The notes under the pieces are model-generated. The model was not told where the DNA came from. It made no database searches and was given only the letters and a program-made list of their open reading frames with translations. Positions 45,836 to 55,390 of a stretch of 64,000 nucleotides of DNA are shown here, one piece after another; positions within the stretch are counted from its first letter, which is position 1; each line of letters begins with the position of its first letter. Source of the DNA: Epiperipatus broadwayi (Eukaryota > Onychophora > Udeonychophora > Euonychophora > Peripatidae); contig JAQFVV010000274.1 of NCBI GenBank assembly GCA_028023455.1, positions 863,350 through 927,349 of the forward strand, given 5' to 3'. The position numbers and the translations under genes are program-made.

Positions 45836-46878
45836 TTAGTTAATTGATTGCACGTGAATGACAATTGTTTTTAGCGTCTTCACCTTGTGGCAAGGTAATT
45901 TTGTCAAAAAAGGGCAAACTGTCTGAAAGGCTTTTCGATAGTCATTGTTAGTCGAGTAATATATGATTGGATTGATATAACAAGTAGCTGTCCAGATAAT
46001 TTCAGCAATAATCACAATCCAATTGGGTAAAACAACAACATCAGTATTTATAGCACACTTTATTTCAAAAACACACACCATTGGCGCATAAAGTCCAAAA
46101 AACGCAATAACAATAATAAATAAGGTCTTCGCCAACTTGATTTCCTTTTCTTTACGGGCGTTAGCCATATTAAGGGAATGATCGGTTTGAATAGCATTTT
46201 GTAAATTATTCTGTCGAAAACGTTGAGTGCTTTTTCTGACAAAAATAAAAATTTTTGTGTTGCAGTAGAATATAACCGCAGTAGGCAGTAGGAATAATAT
46301 AGACAGTACTACCCAACTATGATTATCATGGTCCATGAAGCAAAATCCGTAATCTAAAAAGTATCGAATCCGGCCAAATCTAAAAACAGGGCTTATATTT
46401 AAAAAAAGGGATAAAAACCAGAGTGTTGTCATATATAAAACACAAGTTTTTTAGTAAATAAAACATTGTAATAATTTTCTTGTACAATCATAACGTACCG
46501 GTTAATACTCATCATCATCATAATCGACAGAGAAGAACATCCTAAAGTACTGGTAGTTATAGCGTGAAAATAGCAAATAGTATATGAATAATTTATCATT
46601 GTACCCACTAAAAACTGAAGTATAACGTGAGGACTTTCGATGAGTCCTCGTATTAAATATATTACAGTCAGATTAGCCACAAACACACTTGCAATTGTAT
46701 GGAGCGATTTTATTCTGATGATAGTAATTAAAACAATTATGTTAAAAACAACCGTGACTATTATAACAGGAGGATAAAACAGTAGATAAACAGTTATATC
46801 GAATTTTGTATAATAAGCGAAAAAATCTTCCATTGAAACATTTGAAGAATAATAAATTTTAGCAGTAGAGTTGGACAT
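45836..46878 (-). pseudogene. Rhodopsin-like GPCR, intronless, one frame change in TM4
   Basis: A class A receptor of about 347 residues read in two minus-strand frames, 46878-46429 and 46432-45836. The N-terminus has N-glycosylation sites (NST, NVS). TM1 is about residues 28-50, TM2 has VFVANLTVIYLI, TM3 holds the conserved Cys (YTICYF) and ends SINRYVMIV, an NRY variant of DRY. The frame changes at TM4: ...LVFYI then TGA, overlapping ATG of MTTLWF. The second frame supplies an ECL2 Cys (GFCFM), TM5 with a Pro, TM6 FFGLYAP and TM7 NPIIYYSTNNDYRKAF. Ligand unknown. NRY and TM7 recall melatonin- and Tre1/moody-like receptors; this is a guess. Either a recent pseudogene or a sequencing error in TATATATG. 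Confidence 0.85.
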
Positions 46879-47150
46879 TTTTCAAAGGCTTTTTACAGCT
46901 GAAATTGATTTCCAAATTTAATCAATATATAAAATAAATAAAAGAAAACAAAAAAACTCTGGAATAAACTCAATAATAATTAATATATTATTATAAAAAA
47001 TAAGTAAATGATAATAATAACCAGCTGTTGAATATTATAGAGATTATGGAGTCTTGTTCATATAGATAATAAACAAAAAAAATCTCGAATAAACTCTACA
47101 ATATTCAATATGTAAGATTTGAAATACAGGTATTCTTATATCTGGAACTT
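46879..47150. other. AT-rich stretch upstream of the GPCR
   Basis: No core promoter element can be picked with confidence in this AT-rich DNA. Confidence 0.4.
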
Positions 47151-47151
47151 A

Positions 47152-47480
47152 ATTGTAAATATAGGGGATTTAAACTCAGACTTTCAAGCAACCTTTAACT
47201 ATCCACACTATCTCATACTACTGATACCCATGACCACAGACATTTACAAAAAGATAATCACCAATATACCTATTTCGTGCTGAAACAGCACTCGTCAGTT
47301 GGTCCAGATTATAATCTCTCATACATATATATAATCAGTGCTCAGTTTATATTAATATAGCAAATCTTTATACTTTAATGGACAGGCTTCAATCTACTCC
47401 AACCTCCAACTCTTCAGTGATCTATACCATTGAATATCTGATGATGCAGTACGCAAATCCTATGCTGATGCCAATATTCA
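47152..47480 (-). mobile_element. Family A element, minus orientation
   Basis: Minus strand order: TTGGCATCAGCATAGG-like, CATCATCAGATATTCAATGG, GAAGAGTTGGAGGTTGGAG, AGCCTGTCCATTAAAGTA, the hammerhead segment, TTATCTTTTT, then a tRNA-like end GATAGTGTGGATAG...CTTGAAAGTCTGAG and TTTAAATCCCC. Complete and little diverged; an intact ribozyme core. Confidence 0.75.
47260..47308 (-). ncRNA. Hammerhead ribozyme, family A, best copy
   Basis: Minus strand CUGACGAG (position 7 is C, allowed), perfect six-pair stem II GUGCUG-UUU-CAGCAC, GAAA, UAGGUAUA forming a two- to three-pair stem III, AUA as triplet, and UUGGU pairing with ACCAA before the core (stem I). Every conserved core residue is present. 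The short stem III and AUA triplet suggest slow cleavage or cleavage as a dimer. Confidence 0.62.
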
Positions 47481-48725
47481 ATATGCCAATAACAAAAAAT
47501 CTCATTTAAGTCACACAACATTAACACCCCTCCATCCCCATAACGAACCAATTTTTGATAATTTATGTATAGTAAAACCACTATACTGTTTACTTAATAA
47601 GTCATCTGTTATGTTTATAAAATATTACTCTTTGTTTTTTTTTTCTCTAAATTGTTTACCACATATAAAATAAAAAAAGACTGTCAAAACAAAAGTTTCC
47701 ATTTCAAATAATTGAGTGTTCAGCAAATAAAAATTTAAATCTATACATAGAATATCCAATTTACCATATAGAAGTTCATGAATTCTCTTTTCAATGCCCA
47801 TTTTGGCTTACCAATGTAATTGGTTATAACTAATATTTATTTATTTATATTGCTATTTTTGATGTGGATTCCAGTTATGTTGGTAGGTCAAATATGCATT
47901 GAAAAAGAGAATTCCTGAATTAGAACTTTCCTAAAATATTTTGTGATATTCTGTGAATTGATTTAAATCTTGCATTTGCACAAAATTCAGTTAGCTGTAA
48001 TGGAAGGTTCTTGCGTTGACTGTGTTTTTATTTTACATATGGAAAACGATTTGAAGTTAAATTAAAGAGAAATATTTTATAAATATAACAGACAACTTAT
48101 TAAATAAACGTACATATTAGTCAGGTGGTGAGATTTCGCTAGCCAAGTGATGAGATTTCGGTAGCCCTGTATTAATCTCACCTCACATACTATTAGTGTA
48201 TTAGTTGGAAATAAGTTTCTAATAGTGTGATCCCTGAATAATATATTCACAGAAGCTACTAACAAATTTAATCGATCAATTAAATATTTATTTGGAAAAA
48301 TGATGACCTATAACTTTATTTAGCAGACATGAAGCAAACGTCCACCCTATCCATGCATTTTATGTTTTTGTGAAAAATTATCTTTCACCAAATAAACTTA
48401 TAAAGATTTATTTCGAAAAATGGCCATCTTCAGCTTTATTAAATGGAAATGAAACAAACAGCATTTATGTTTTTGTGAGTGGAAATAAAACAAACATCTG
48501 AAAACATTCTTTTATTACATCACAGCATTGTTTAAATCGTAAAATGAAGAGAGAATGATAATTTTGGCTAATGACTTTCTTTTCATTTCTTCTATTTGCA
48601 ATATTATCTAATATTCACTTACAAAATTACTTTCTTAGAACATCTATAATGAGATATTATTTTATATAGCGCTATGTTTTTATACTGTAATAGTGTGATA
48701 TTAGCGATTAAGCCAATGCACATGC
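47481..48725. other. No gene recognised; imperfect inverted repeat at 47768-47935
   Basis: GAATTCTCTTTTCAATGC (47779) and GCATTGAAAAAGAGAATTC (47907) are inverted around about 110 bases. Otherwise AT-rich without supported features. Confidence 0.5.
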
Positions 48726-48727
48726 GC

Positions 48728-49090
48728 TTTAAAGATAAATTATAAATGAATACTCTCACTTTTCCAGTCACAAGATATAGTTGTTTTAGAAAAGATGGAA
48801 TGAATCCACCCATCCTTTCAACCCAAACATTTATGTATGAGCAAATCTTAAGCTTATGGAAATGAGAGCGTGAAGATGTTAAGCAATCACTTTAAGCATC
48901 ATTCGTTCAAGCATAATAAATGTAATTTAAAGTGATTGCTTAACATCTTCATACTCTCATTTCCATACACTTAAGATTTGCCTATACATAAATGTTTGGG
49001 TCAAAAGGATGGATGGATTCATTCCATCTTTTCTAAAATAACTATATCTTGTGTCTGGAAAAGTGAGAGTATTCATTTATAATTTTCCTT
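48728..49090. mobile_element. Long fold-back element, ~160-bp arms
   Basis: Left arm (48728-48897) and right arm (48925-49087) are about 90% reverse-complementary, from TATAAATGAATACTCTCAC through GGATGAATCCACC, AAACATTTATGTAT and AAATCTTAAG to GTTAAGCAATCACTTTAA at the centre. No hammerhead core, no frame. Unrelated to families A-E in sequence. Confidence 0.85.
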
Positions 49091-49494
49091 AGAACATCAT
49101 AAATGTCTTTAATTAATTATTTATAAACACGTTATTGCCTGCAAGTTTCATTAATGCAGGACTAATAGTAAATATAAAAAAGGGTTTAGCAGAAAATTGA
49201 CGTCTAAACAGTAAAAGATTGGAAGAGGTTGTTTGAATAAAATATCTAAAAACAAAAATACAAAAACGGTAGACATGTGGCAGAATAAAACAATATAAAT
49301 AGTAATGTCATACCTACAGAAATAAATTAATGATTGAAAATACAAATGGCAGATTATTAGATGGAAATATATATATAATTAAAAGATAAATGTAACAAGC
49401 ATTAATTAAATTAATGAAGAAAAAAATAAAAAATAGATTATGCAATAATGAAGCATTTGTAAGCACTTTAAGTAAATTAAAAAAATTAAACTAC
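49091..49494. other. AT-rich stretch, no gene recognised
   Basis: An open frame at 49151-49345 (-) is low-complexity hydrophobic and not distinctive. Confidence 0.45.
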
Positions 49495-49870
49495 AAGCCA
49501 TTGATGATATTGTAAAAGTCGACCTCTAGTGTTTCATTTTATTACTACACTAAACCATAGAGAATAATGACATAGAAGCATAAGTATTAGTGGCTAATAG
49601 AAAATCAGTAGAGCTAAAAGTGGATAGATTTTGAGTGTTTGTCATGAAGAAAATATCTGATTGCCAATTTACATGTGGCATGCCAAAGCAGGATACTCTT
49701 CTTCCCATCATAGCACCTGGCTCTGTCAATCAGTGGGTGTCAGACTAGTGTCAATCTAAATGCCTGGGAATTTTGACATTTGACAGCAAACCGACAACAT
49801 CATCATATTGACCCGGTAACAACAGCCCACATACAGGTTAGTAAACATTTTTGAAATGAGCCTGTTGTGT
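49495..49870. mobile_element. Family E repeat, second copy
   Basis: Matches 39515-39850 in the same order (GATATTGTAAAA, GACCTCTAGTG, CTACACTAAACCATAG, AATGCCTGGGAATTTTGACA, TTTTTGAAATGAG), with an insertion at 49660-49745. The right end of the family is displaced and inverted at 51040-51135. Confidence 0.65.
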
Positions 49871-51035
49871 CTTCAATTATGAAGCTGAATGCCAATAATT
49901 ATTATAAACTTATTAACTACAAGAAAACAACGTTAATAAAGATTAGACAATTTATTTACAAAAAATATATACATAATTATATTACACATAGTTAACTGTT
50001 TAACTCAGTACCGGTTCCAGAATTGCTTAATTCACAACATAATAAGTTGAGTCCTTGATTTTAAGTTCTAAACCCTCAATGGTAATATAACCACAGACTA
50101 AGTTGCACTTCCACTCTACTAGTGGTGGACTAATGCACATAACTATTTGGGCCTTCTCAAGTGTACGCAAATAATATATGATGGATGCGGTCTCTTAAGT
50201 TTTTATATCCTGCTGTCTTTCACCTACGAGGCACGGATTCTAGGAAAACATTCCTCAATGCAGAAAGTTGGTACTCTTTTCCCTCAGCCTTTTTCTCTAG
50301 GTTAATTCCCAAAACAGAAACCACAGCAGCATTAGGATGAGTAAAGAAAAACTGACACAAAAGATGCTTGCTCTTTTCAGCACACACTATTTACATATTT
50401 TTTATTACTTCATATCCATTAATATCATTATTAACATTCCAATAGGGCGACAGCAAAATCATTAGATGAAAACAATAGGGTAGTAGCAATCCATTAGACT
50501 AATCCGTCTTTATGATGATTATTATCTGGCAGTTTTACATTCACATTTCTTTCCCTTGTAATCACTGCTTTAGATATTTATTCCTTTGTTTGTTTTGTTA
50601 AGAGTAGCTAAATGTTTAAATTTAACAATAACCGTTTTTTTCTGTATTTAAAAAATACATTAAGCGTAACCGGCATTATAATTCACAACTCAGTTTATCT
50701 TTCATCAATCCGTCTTTTGTACATTTCTTTTAACCTGAAAACTTTATCTAATTTTAAGTTTATTTTATCTACATGCAATGTTTCTTCACTGCTTTTAAAC
50801 TTAAAGTAATCTATCTAAAATAAAGTTTCATTTATTTTTCTGCAATATTTTTTCCATTCCTTTTAGAACTTAAATGTCTTTTTACATCTAAGTTTTCTTT
50901 TAACTATTAGCAATCTTTTTTATTGCTTATAAAACTTACTATCTCTATCTACTATTAAGTTTCCATTACTATTTTTCTCTGGAGTACTAACTAGCTATGT
51001 AGCATATATCCATACTGTTACTACTTAAGACAGAA
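49871..51035. other. No gene recognised
   Basis: AT-rich, some moderately GC-richer DNA at 50150-50350, no frame or repeat identified. Confidence 0.45.
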
Positions 51036-51039
51036 ATTC

Positions 51040-51140
51040 GCAATAATTCTCTTGAGGAAGGCTATGAAAAATTCTAGACTACTGCTCTGTTGTGAGATTT
51101 GCCAACTTAGGTGATTGAAGAAGTTCTGAATATATACCTA
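51040..51140. mobile_element. Family E terminal segment, inverted
   Basis: TTGAGGAAGGCTATGAAAA, CTGCTCTGTTGTGAGATTT, GTGATTGAAGAAGTTCTGA mirror the right end of the 39500-39992 copy. Confidence 0.65.
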
Positions 51141-51231
51141 TTTTTATCCAACATTGTGCACTTAGTCTCTGTTATATTTTGTAATATATATATAAAAGAC
51201 ATCCGTGTTAAAAAATTTAAATATTGATATA

Positions 51232-51292
51232 CCAACATTTCGACTTGATCACACAAGTCATCCACTGGGTGATAAAAGGTAGAAAGATGGTT
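51232..51292 (-). ncRNA. Hammerhead-like hairpin in the PLE 3' region
   Basis: Minus strand: GGAUGACUUG-UGUGAU-CAAGUC, then GAAAUGUUGG. The six-pair GACUUG/CAAGUC hairpin followed by GAAA resembles stem II of D-type motifs, and it lies about 60 bases after the stop of the PLE endonuclease frame. The CUGANGA core is not intact, so cleavage is unlikely. Confidence 0.35.
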
Positions 51293-51350
51293 GTAGAGGC
51301 GCTACAATCATTGATTTGAAAAAAACATTAAAGTTCCACCAATATCAAAA

Positions 51351-51850
51351 ATGTTAAGAATGTTTTTTAAAAAAATCTTTCCAAATAGGAGGAAGTTTGC
51401 TTGTATCATCTTGCTTATTGATACAATCAGGCCTTTTAACTATCTCAATGGCTTCTCTAATTTTGCATTGGTAGAGATTATCACGTCTGGATATGATCCT
51501 GGTACTAGAAAAATCAATTTTATAACCTGAATCTATAGTATGGAGTGAGAGTGCTGATGATGATGAGTGTTGTTTAACTGCATTAGCATGCTCATCTCTC
51601 CTAACACTGATGTGACGATTACTCATACCTATATAAGAAACTTTACAATTGTCACATGAGATTTGATAAACACCATGAGATTCAAGAGGGATTGAATCCT
51701 TAGGCTTGGTTATTATATTGCTGATCTTTTGATGAGTAGAAAATGATGTATCTATATTATAGCGTTTTAATATACGTCCAATACTGTCTGTAGTTCCTTT
51801 TACATATGGAACATAAATCCTAATAGCTGATTTATTATCTTTTTATTTTC
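51351..51850 (-). mobile_element. Penelope-like element 3' fragment (GIY-YIG endonuclease)
   Basis: Minus-strand frame open from about 51840 to 51354: IRIYVPYVKGTTDSIGRILK is the typical PLE linker, HGVYQISCDNCKVSYIGMSN is a well-preserved GIY-YIG motif (GVY...YIG) with flanking CxxC, followed by RHISVRRDEH (catalytic Arg region) and KIREAIEIVKRP (Glu). About 160 residues remain; the RT is gone, cut off near the family C element at 51861. The domain is a nicking endonuclease in active PLEs. This is a different and better-preserved lineage than the PLE at 29110. Confidence 0.85.
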
Positions 51851-51860
51851 TATTTGGACA

Positions 51861-52380
51861 AGCTTATTTGAGCTATTGGTACGCTCTTTGTATTGCATTT
51901 TTGTAACTACAAGCTTATAAAGTAATGTCACGTTATATATGACTTGCTTTATTAATTATTATAATTTTACCTTTAAGGCTTTGACTATGCTGAGGCTATT
52001 AAAATATGGTAGATCTGAATTTAGTTCAGTCCCATATAGCTATGTAAGTTAGATAACTGGAGTTAAAGACATTTTCATGTCCGAAAATTTCAGACTTTCT
52101 ACTTAAATATATGTTTGAAATAAATGCTGGGTTTTGAGTTTATATTTTAGATCTAGTGTCCGAATATTCTAGCTCTCCACTGACGTGAGCCATAAGCTCA
52201 AAAACAGTTGATCTGGAGATGAGAGTGTTCTGAGTAGAGATTTTAAATATTTTCTCATACCGCACTTATTAATTAAGAGCTTGTTTGAGCTATTGGTACG
52301 CCCTCTGTATTGCATTTTTGTAACTACAAGCTTATAAAAGTAATGTCACGTTATTTATGACTTGCTTTATTAATTATTAA
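51861..52380 (+). mobile_element. Family C unit flanked by ~101-bp direct repeats
   Basis: AGCTT-TTTGAGCTATTGG...CTTTATTAATTATTA occurs at 51861-51961 and again at 52278-52380, 417 bp apart, with about five differences. Between them lies one full C unit including the hammerhead segment. This is a tandem one-and-a-quarter copy, like the pseudo-LTRs of PLEs and the structure of retrozymes. The element abuts the PLE fragment ending at 51850. Confidence 0.8.
52166..52215 (+). ncRNA. Degenerate hammerhead motif, family C
   Basis: CUGACGU replaces CUGANGA (A9 lost), the hairpin GAGC-CAUAA-GCUC is kept, and GAAAC has become AAAAAC. Inactive by expectation. Confidence 0.4.
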
Positions 52381-52439
52381 AAACCCAAATAGACAGATGT
52401 CATAACAGATGATGAGATATGGTGTTTTTAATATTAGCC

Positions 52440-52942
52440 ATTAACCAATTACTCTGAGTTTGAAGGGAGATTGCCAGAAGAAGAAAGATAAAAAATATTG
52501 TGAATGCAGAGGAACTTAAAGCATTGTGCACTGTTTTTTATTCTAATGTCATTATTGACTACAAATACACAGTAAAGGCTAACTTTTATTTGGGTGTTTT
52601 GAATCATTTGTGAGCCAAAACGGTAAACAACATTATTACTGGGAATGAAGAATTTGTCATTTTGAACAATAATGTGTCCTACAGTGTCAAGATTTGCATA
52701 ATTTTTAGTCAAAAATGGCATTATTGGGCTAGATCATCTGTCCTATTCTCATAATTTAGTTCTTTGTGGTTTTCCTACCTTCAAAATTAAAGTCGGCTAT
52801 GAAAGATTATATTATGGTTCAAATCAGGATATTCAGAAGTTTGTGACCAAGTTTCTGCAATCGATTCTGGTGGAGAATTTCAAAGTCTGCTTCAAACTGC
52901 ATTCCAGCAGTGTCTTGAGTCAAAGGGAGACTGTTTTTAAGT
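52440..52942 (+). pseudogene. Mariner transposase, C-terminal remnant
   Basis: The plus strand, in one frame from about 52700, reads VKNGIIGLDHLSYSHNLVL, FPTFKIK, GSNQDIQKFVTKFLQSI and FKVCFKLH, ending at a TAG. This aligns by pattern with the mariner block PHPPYSPDLAPCDFFLFPKLK and the C-terminal QKCF region. The third catalytic Asp position (S.DL) reads SHN, so it is lost. ILNNNVSYSVK upstream fits the HDNAPxHxA block, also decayed. No terminal repeats identified. Dead copy. Confidence 0.65.
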
Positions 52943-53930
52943 AGTTAATGATAAAAATAAATCACGAATAAGGGCTTCTGTTTAATTTTATATCAGTTAC
53001 CTTTGTCTGGGCTACACTGTGTATATGTACCAACCAACATTAACGATATTTTATATTGTTAATATAATTTTAATAAATATTAATGGAACGTAAAATCTTT
53101 ATAATTGTTGGAAGCAATGTTTTATCGAGAAATCATTCATGTATGCGAATACGTATTTATATTTTGTTGAATGGAATATATTGTTAAAGCTTTATTGAAT
53201 TCAGTTGTAAATTCATTAAAATAGTATATATTATTAATGTTATGTTAGATCGTTTAAGTAGTTTTACTACTAATATTTGCAGCAGGTTAAATATCACACA
53301 CACAAACGCGAGCTCCAATTATGCTTGAAACTTTGGGCCGACAATTGCTATGCTGTGTAAAAAACTGGCCATTCCATTTTTTACTCACTGGAATGGTGAG
53401 CCAACAATAAATGTTTCAAAAACTATGATTGGAACTGACATCTTAAATACATTTCTTAGTGCCATTATTTGTCTAATTGCACACATACACAAATAAATAA
53501 ATCTTTAAAATAAATTGAAACTTATTAAATAATTCATAATTGTAGTGAGATTTTTGGCTTTTTTTGTCTAGAATCATGACTTGTATTCAAATAGGGCTGA
53601 AATATCAGGATCAAAATATTTGTAAAAACTCCACAATTATTTTAATCGCACTATTAAATCTTTATAGAGAATGGTAAGCCGAGATGGCAGCTCGTATTTT
53701 TGATAAATCTACAGTTTCAGGCCACCCTCAAATTTTTTTCAAAAATGCCTGCTAGGAAACATAGTATTTAATATTTACATTTTATTTTTTATTATATTAT
53801 TTTTTAAAAAGAAATCATTATGGAAAAATTAATTACAATATTTACAGTTAATTTTCTTTTTTAAAAAAATAATTTATTAACAGAAAAATGAAAAAATAAA
53901 TAAATACAATATTTACACTTTATTCATGTC
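52943..53930. other. AT-rich stretch, no gene recognised
   Basis: No supported feature. Confidence 0.45.
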
Positions 53931-53931
53931 A

Positions 53932-54100
53932 GTGGCATACAATCATACTGTGACCATTAACGCACACTTTTCGGAGGGCAAGATCCTGTACCTTTGGAAA
54001 TAGTCCACTAAATAATTCTCTACGACAGAAAGGTTCTAAATTTTTATCATTATGACAATTCACCAAAAAAAAAAAAACCATCTGGCAAAAAAAAAAACCC
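53932..54100 (-). CDS. Possible last exon of a Cys-containing secreted protein
   Basis: Minus strand from about 54064: LVNCHNDKNLEPFCRREL, FSGLFPKVQDLALRKVC, VNGHSMIVCH, then TGA at about 53931, followed by an AATAAA-type signal within 15 bases. The base composition is balanced unlike the surroundings, four Cys are spaced regularly, and a CAG acceptor lies upstream next to T-runs. I do not recognise the family. Could be an exon of a gene whose other parts lie upstream, perhaps including 54243-54443, or an old pseudogene. Confidence 0.3.
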
Positions 54101-54242
54101 TGAATTGAACAAAAGTAAGACCATGTTAAGAACGTCACGTCGCTCCCTAAGTTATAATATAAGTTAAAAAAAATTAAATACAGCTTCTTAATGAAATTTA
54201 TCGGAATTTATTACTTTTTTAATTTATTAATTTTACTTTCAT

Positions 54243-54443
54243 TTAACAACTACACATTTTCAGTAGATTATAGGCCATCGAAACTGTAAATTTAACAAAA
54301 GTACAGTGAGGCCATCTTAGTTTATTTGAAAACTCAAAGCACTGAATATGCTTTTCGTTTGTCCTTTTTTCACAAGCAATTCCCTGTAATGTACATATAG
54401 AACATGCTATCATAAACAACATGCAATTAACCAGCTTTATCAT
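54243..54443 (-). CDS. Small secreted Cys-rich protein candidate (66 aa)
   Basis: A complete minus-strand frame from ATG to TAA. Residues 1-23 (MIKLVNCMLFMIACSICTLQ and following GIA) have a charged start, hydrophobic core and an Ala before CEKR, a plausible signal peptide. The mature part has five Cys (including terminal CSC). The odd number of Cys and short length mean it may be a first exon rather than a whole gene. No family recognised. It lies just upstream of the possible exon at 53932-54100 on the same strand. Confidence 0.3.
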   Translation of the reverse strand: MIKLVNCMLFMIACSICTLQGIACEKRTNEKHIQCFEFSNKLRWPHCTFVKFTVSMAYNLLKMCSC

Positions 54444-54769
54444 TTTCTTCCCTTTTGCTTTATTAATTCGCCACTTTCTTCATATGTTTCAAGAATGTTA
54501 CACATCAAAAAAAAAACGGTGCATATTAAAAATAAATAAAATTTCTAAAAAGATAATTGTAACCATTTTTTACCAATGCCCTCATGTGTTCAAATGAGTT
54601 TTATAGTTATAACAAAATACAGTTGATTCTGTTATTATAAACGTAACTGATTCCTGACATTTAAACCAAAAAAATATTACACAAATCAAAATTATAATTA
54701 TAAATATATATATATCTGATGTGTGCCAATTTAATTCCTGAAATGCACTTTTATAAAATATTTAGGTGG

Positions 54770-55390
54770 AAGGGTATACTAATGGTAAGTGATGCTTTTA
54801 AAGTAATCCTCTATAGCAATACATTGATTAAAATGGCATTCCCATTTTTGGAAGCATACCTGGAACTCATTTTTAGGAATACTATTGACAAGCTGTCTCA
54901 CATTCTTTTGGATATTAGTTATAGTAAAAAAAACCTTCGTCATTTCAAAGTAGTTTTTAATTTTAGAAATAACCCAAAATCACAGGGAACTAAGTCAGTT
55001 GAATAGGCAGGATGGACCAATTGTGTAATTGATTTTTGACCAAAAAGTCTCTCACAATGAGCACACAGTGACCTGGCACATTGTCATGATGAATGAATTC
55101 TTATTTTAAATTAGCCTAACAATTTCATGATTAATCGTTTGTCAGACCATATTGCATCTTGTACTTTGTTAATATTAATGTCAGTCATTGTTGTTTTTGG
55201 GTATCCACTCTGGGATCACCCATCACATCTTCCCACCCATTTTGCACATCTTATGCCACTCAAACACATTACATTTCTTCACAAGATTTTCACCATATGA
55301 CACTTGTAACCGTTGTAAGGTTTCAGTAGCACATTTTTTTGATTTTCACACAAAATTTGATATGCCTTTAGAAATATCATCCCTGCTATT
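54770..55390 (-). pseudogene. Mariner transposase remnant with internal deletion
   Basis: Minus strand, in shifting frames: an N-terminal piece with VFEWHKMCKMG (mariner helix-turn-helix region, normally VFRWHKRF), then directly HDNVPGHCVLIVRDFLVKNQ, HPAYSTDLVPCDFGLF (catalytic HDN and DL-CD blocks), TNIQKNVRQLVNSIPKNEF and QVCFQKWECHFNQCIAIEDY at the C-terminus. The central catalytic section between these is missing, making the copy about 600 bp instead of about 1 kb. Several stops and frame changes. Different lineage from the 52440 copy. Confidence 0.72.

Noticed and set aside
51861-52380. Small LTR retrotransposon (TRIM)
   Set aside because: Repeats lack TG...CA ends, and no primer-binding site or polypurine tract is visible; the repeats continue the unit in phase, so it is a tandem partial copy.
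52449-52721. 90-codon minus-strand frame
   Set aside because: Antisense of the decayed mariner transposase on the plus strand.
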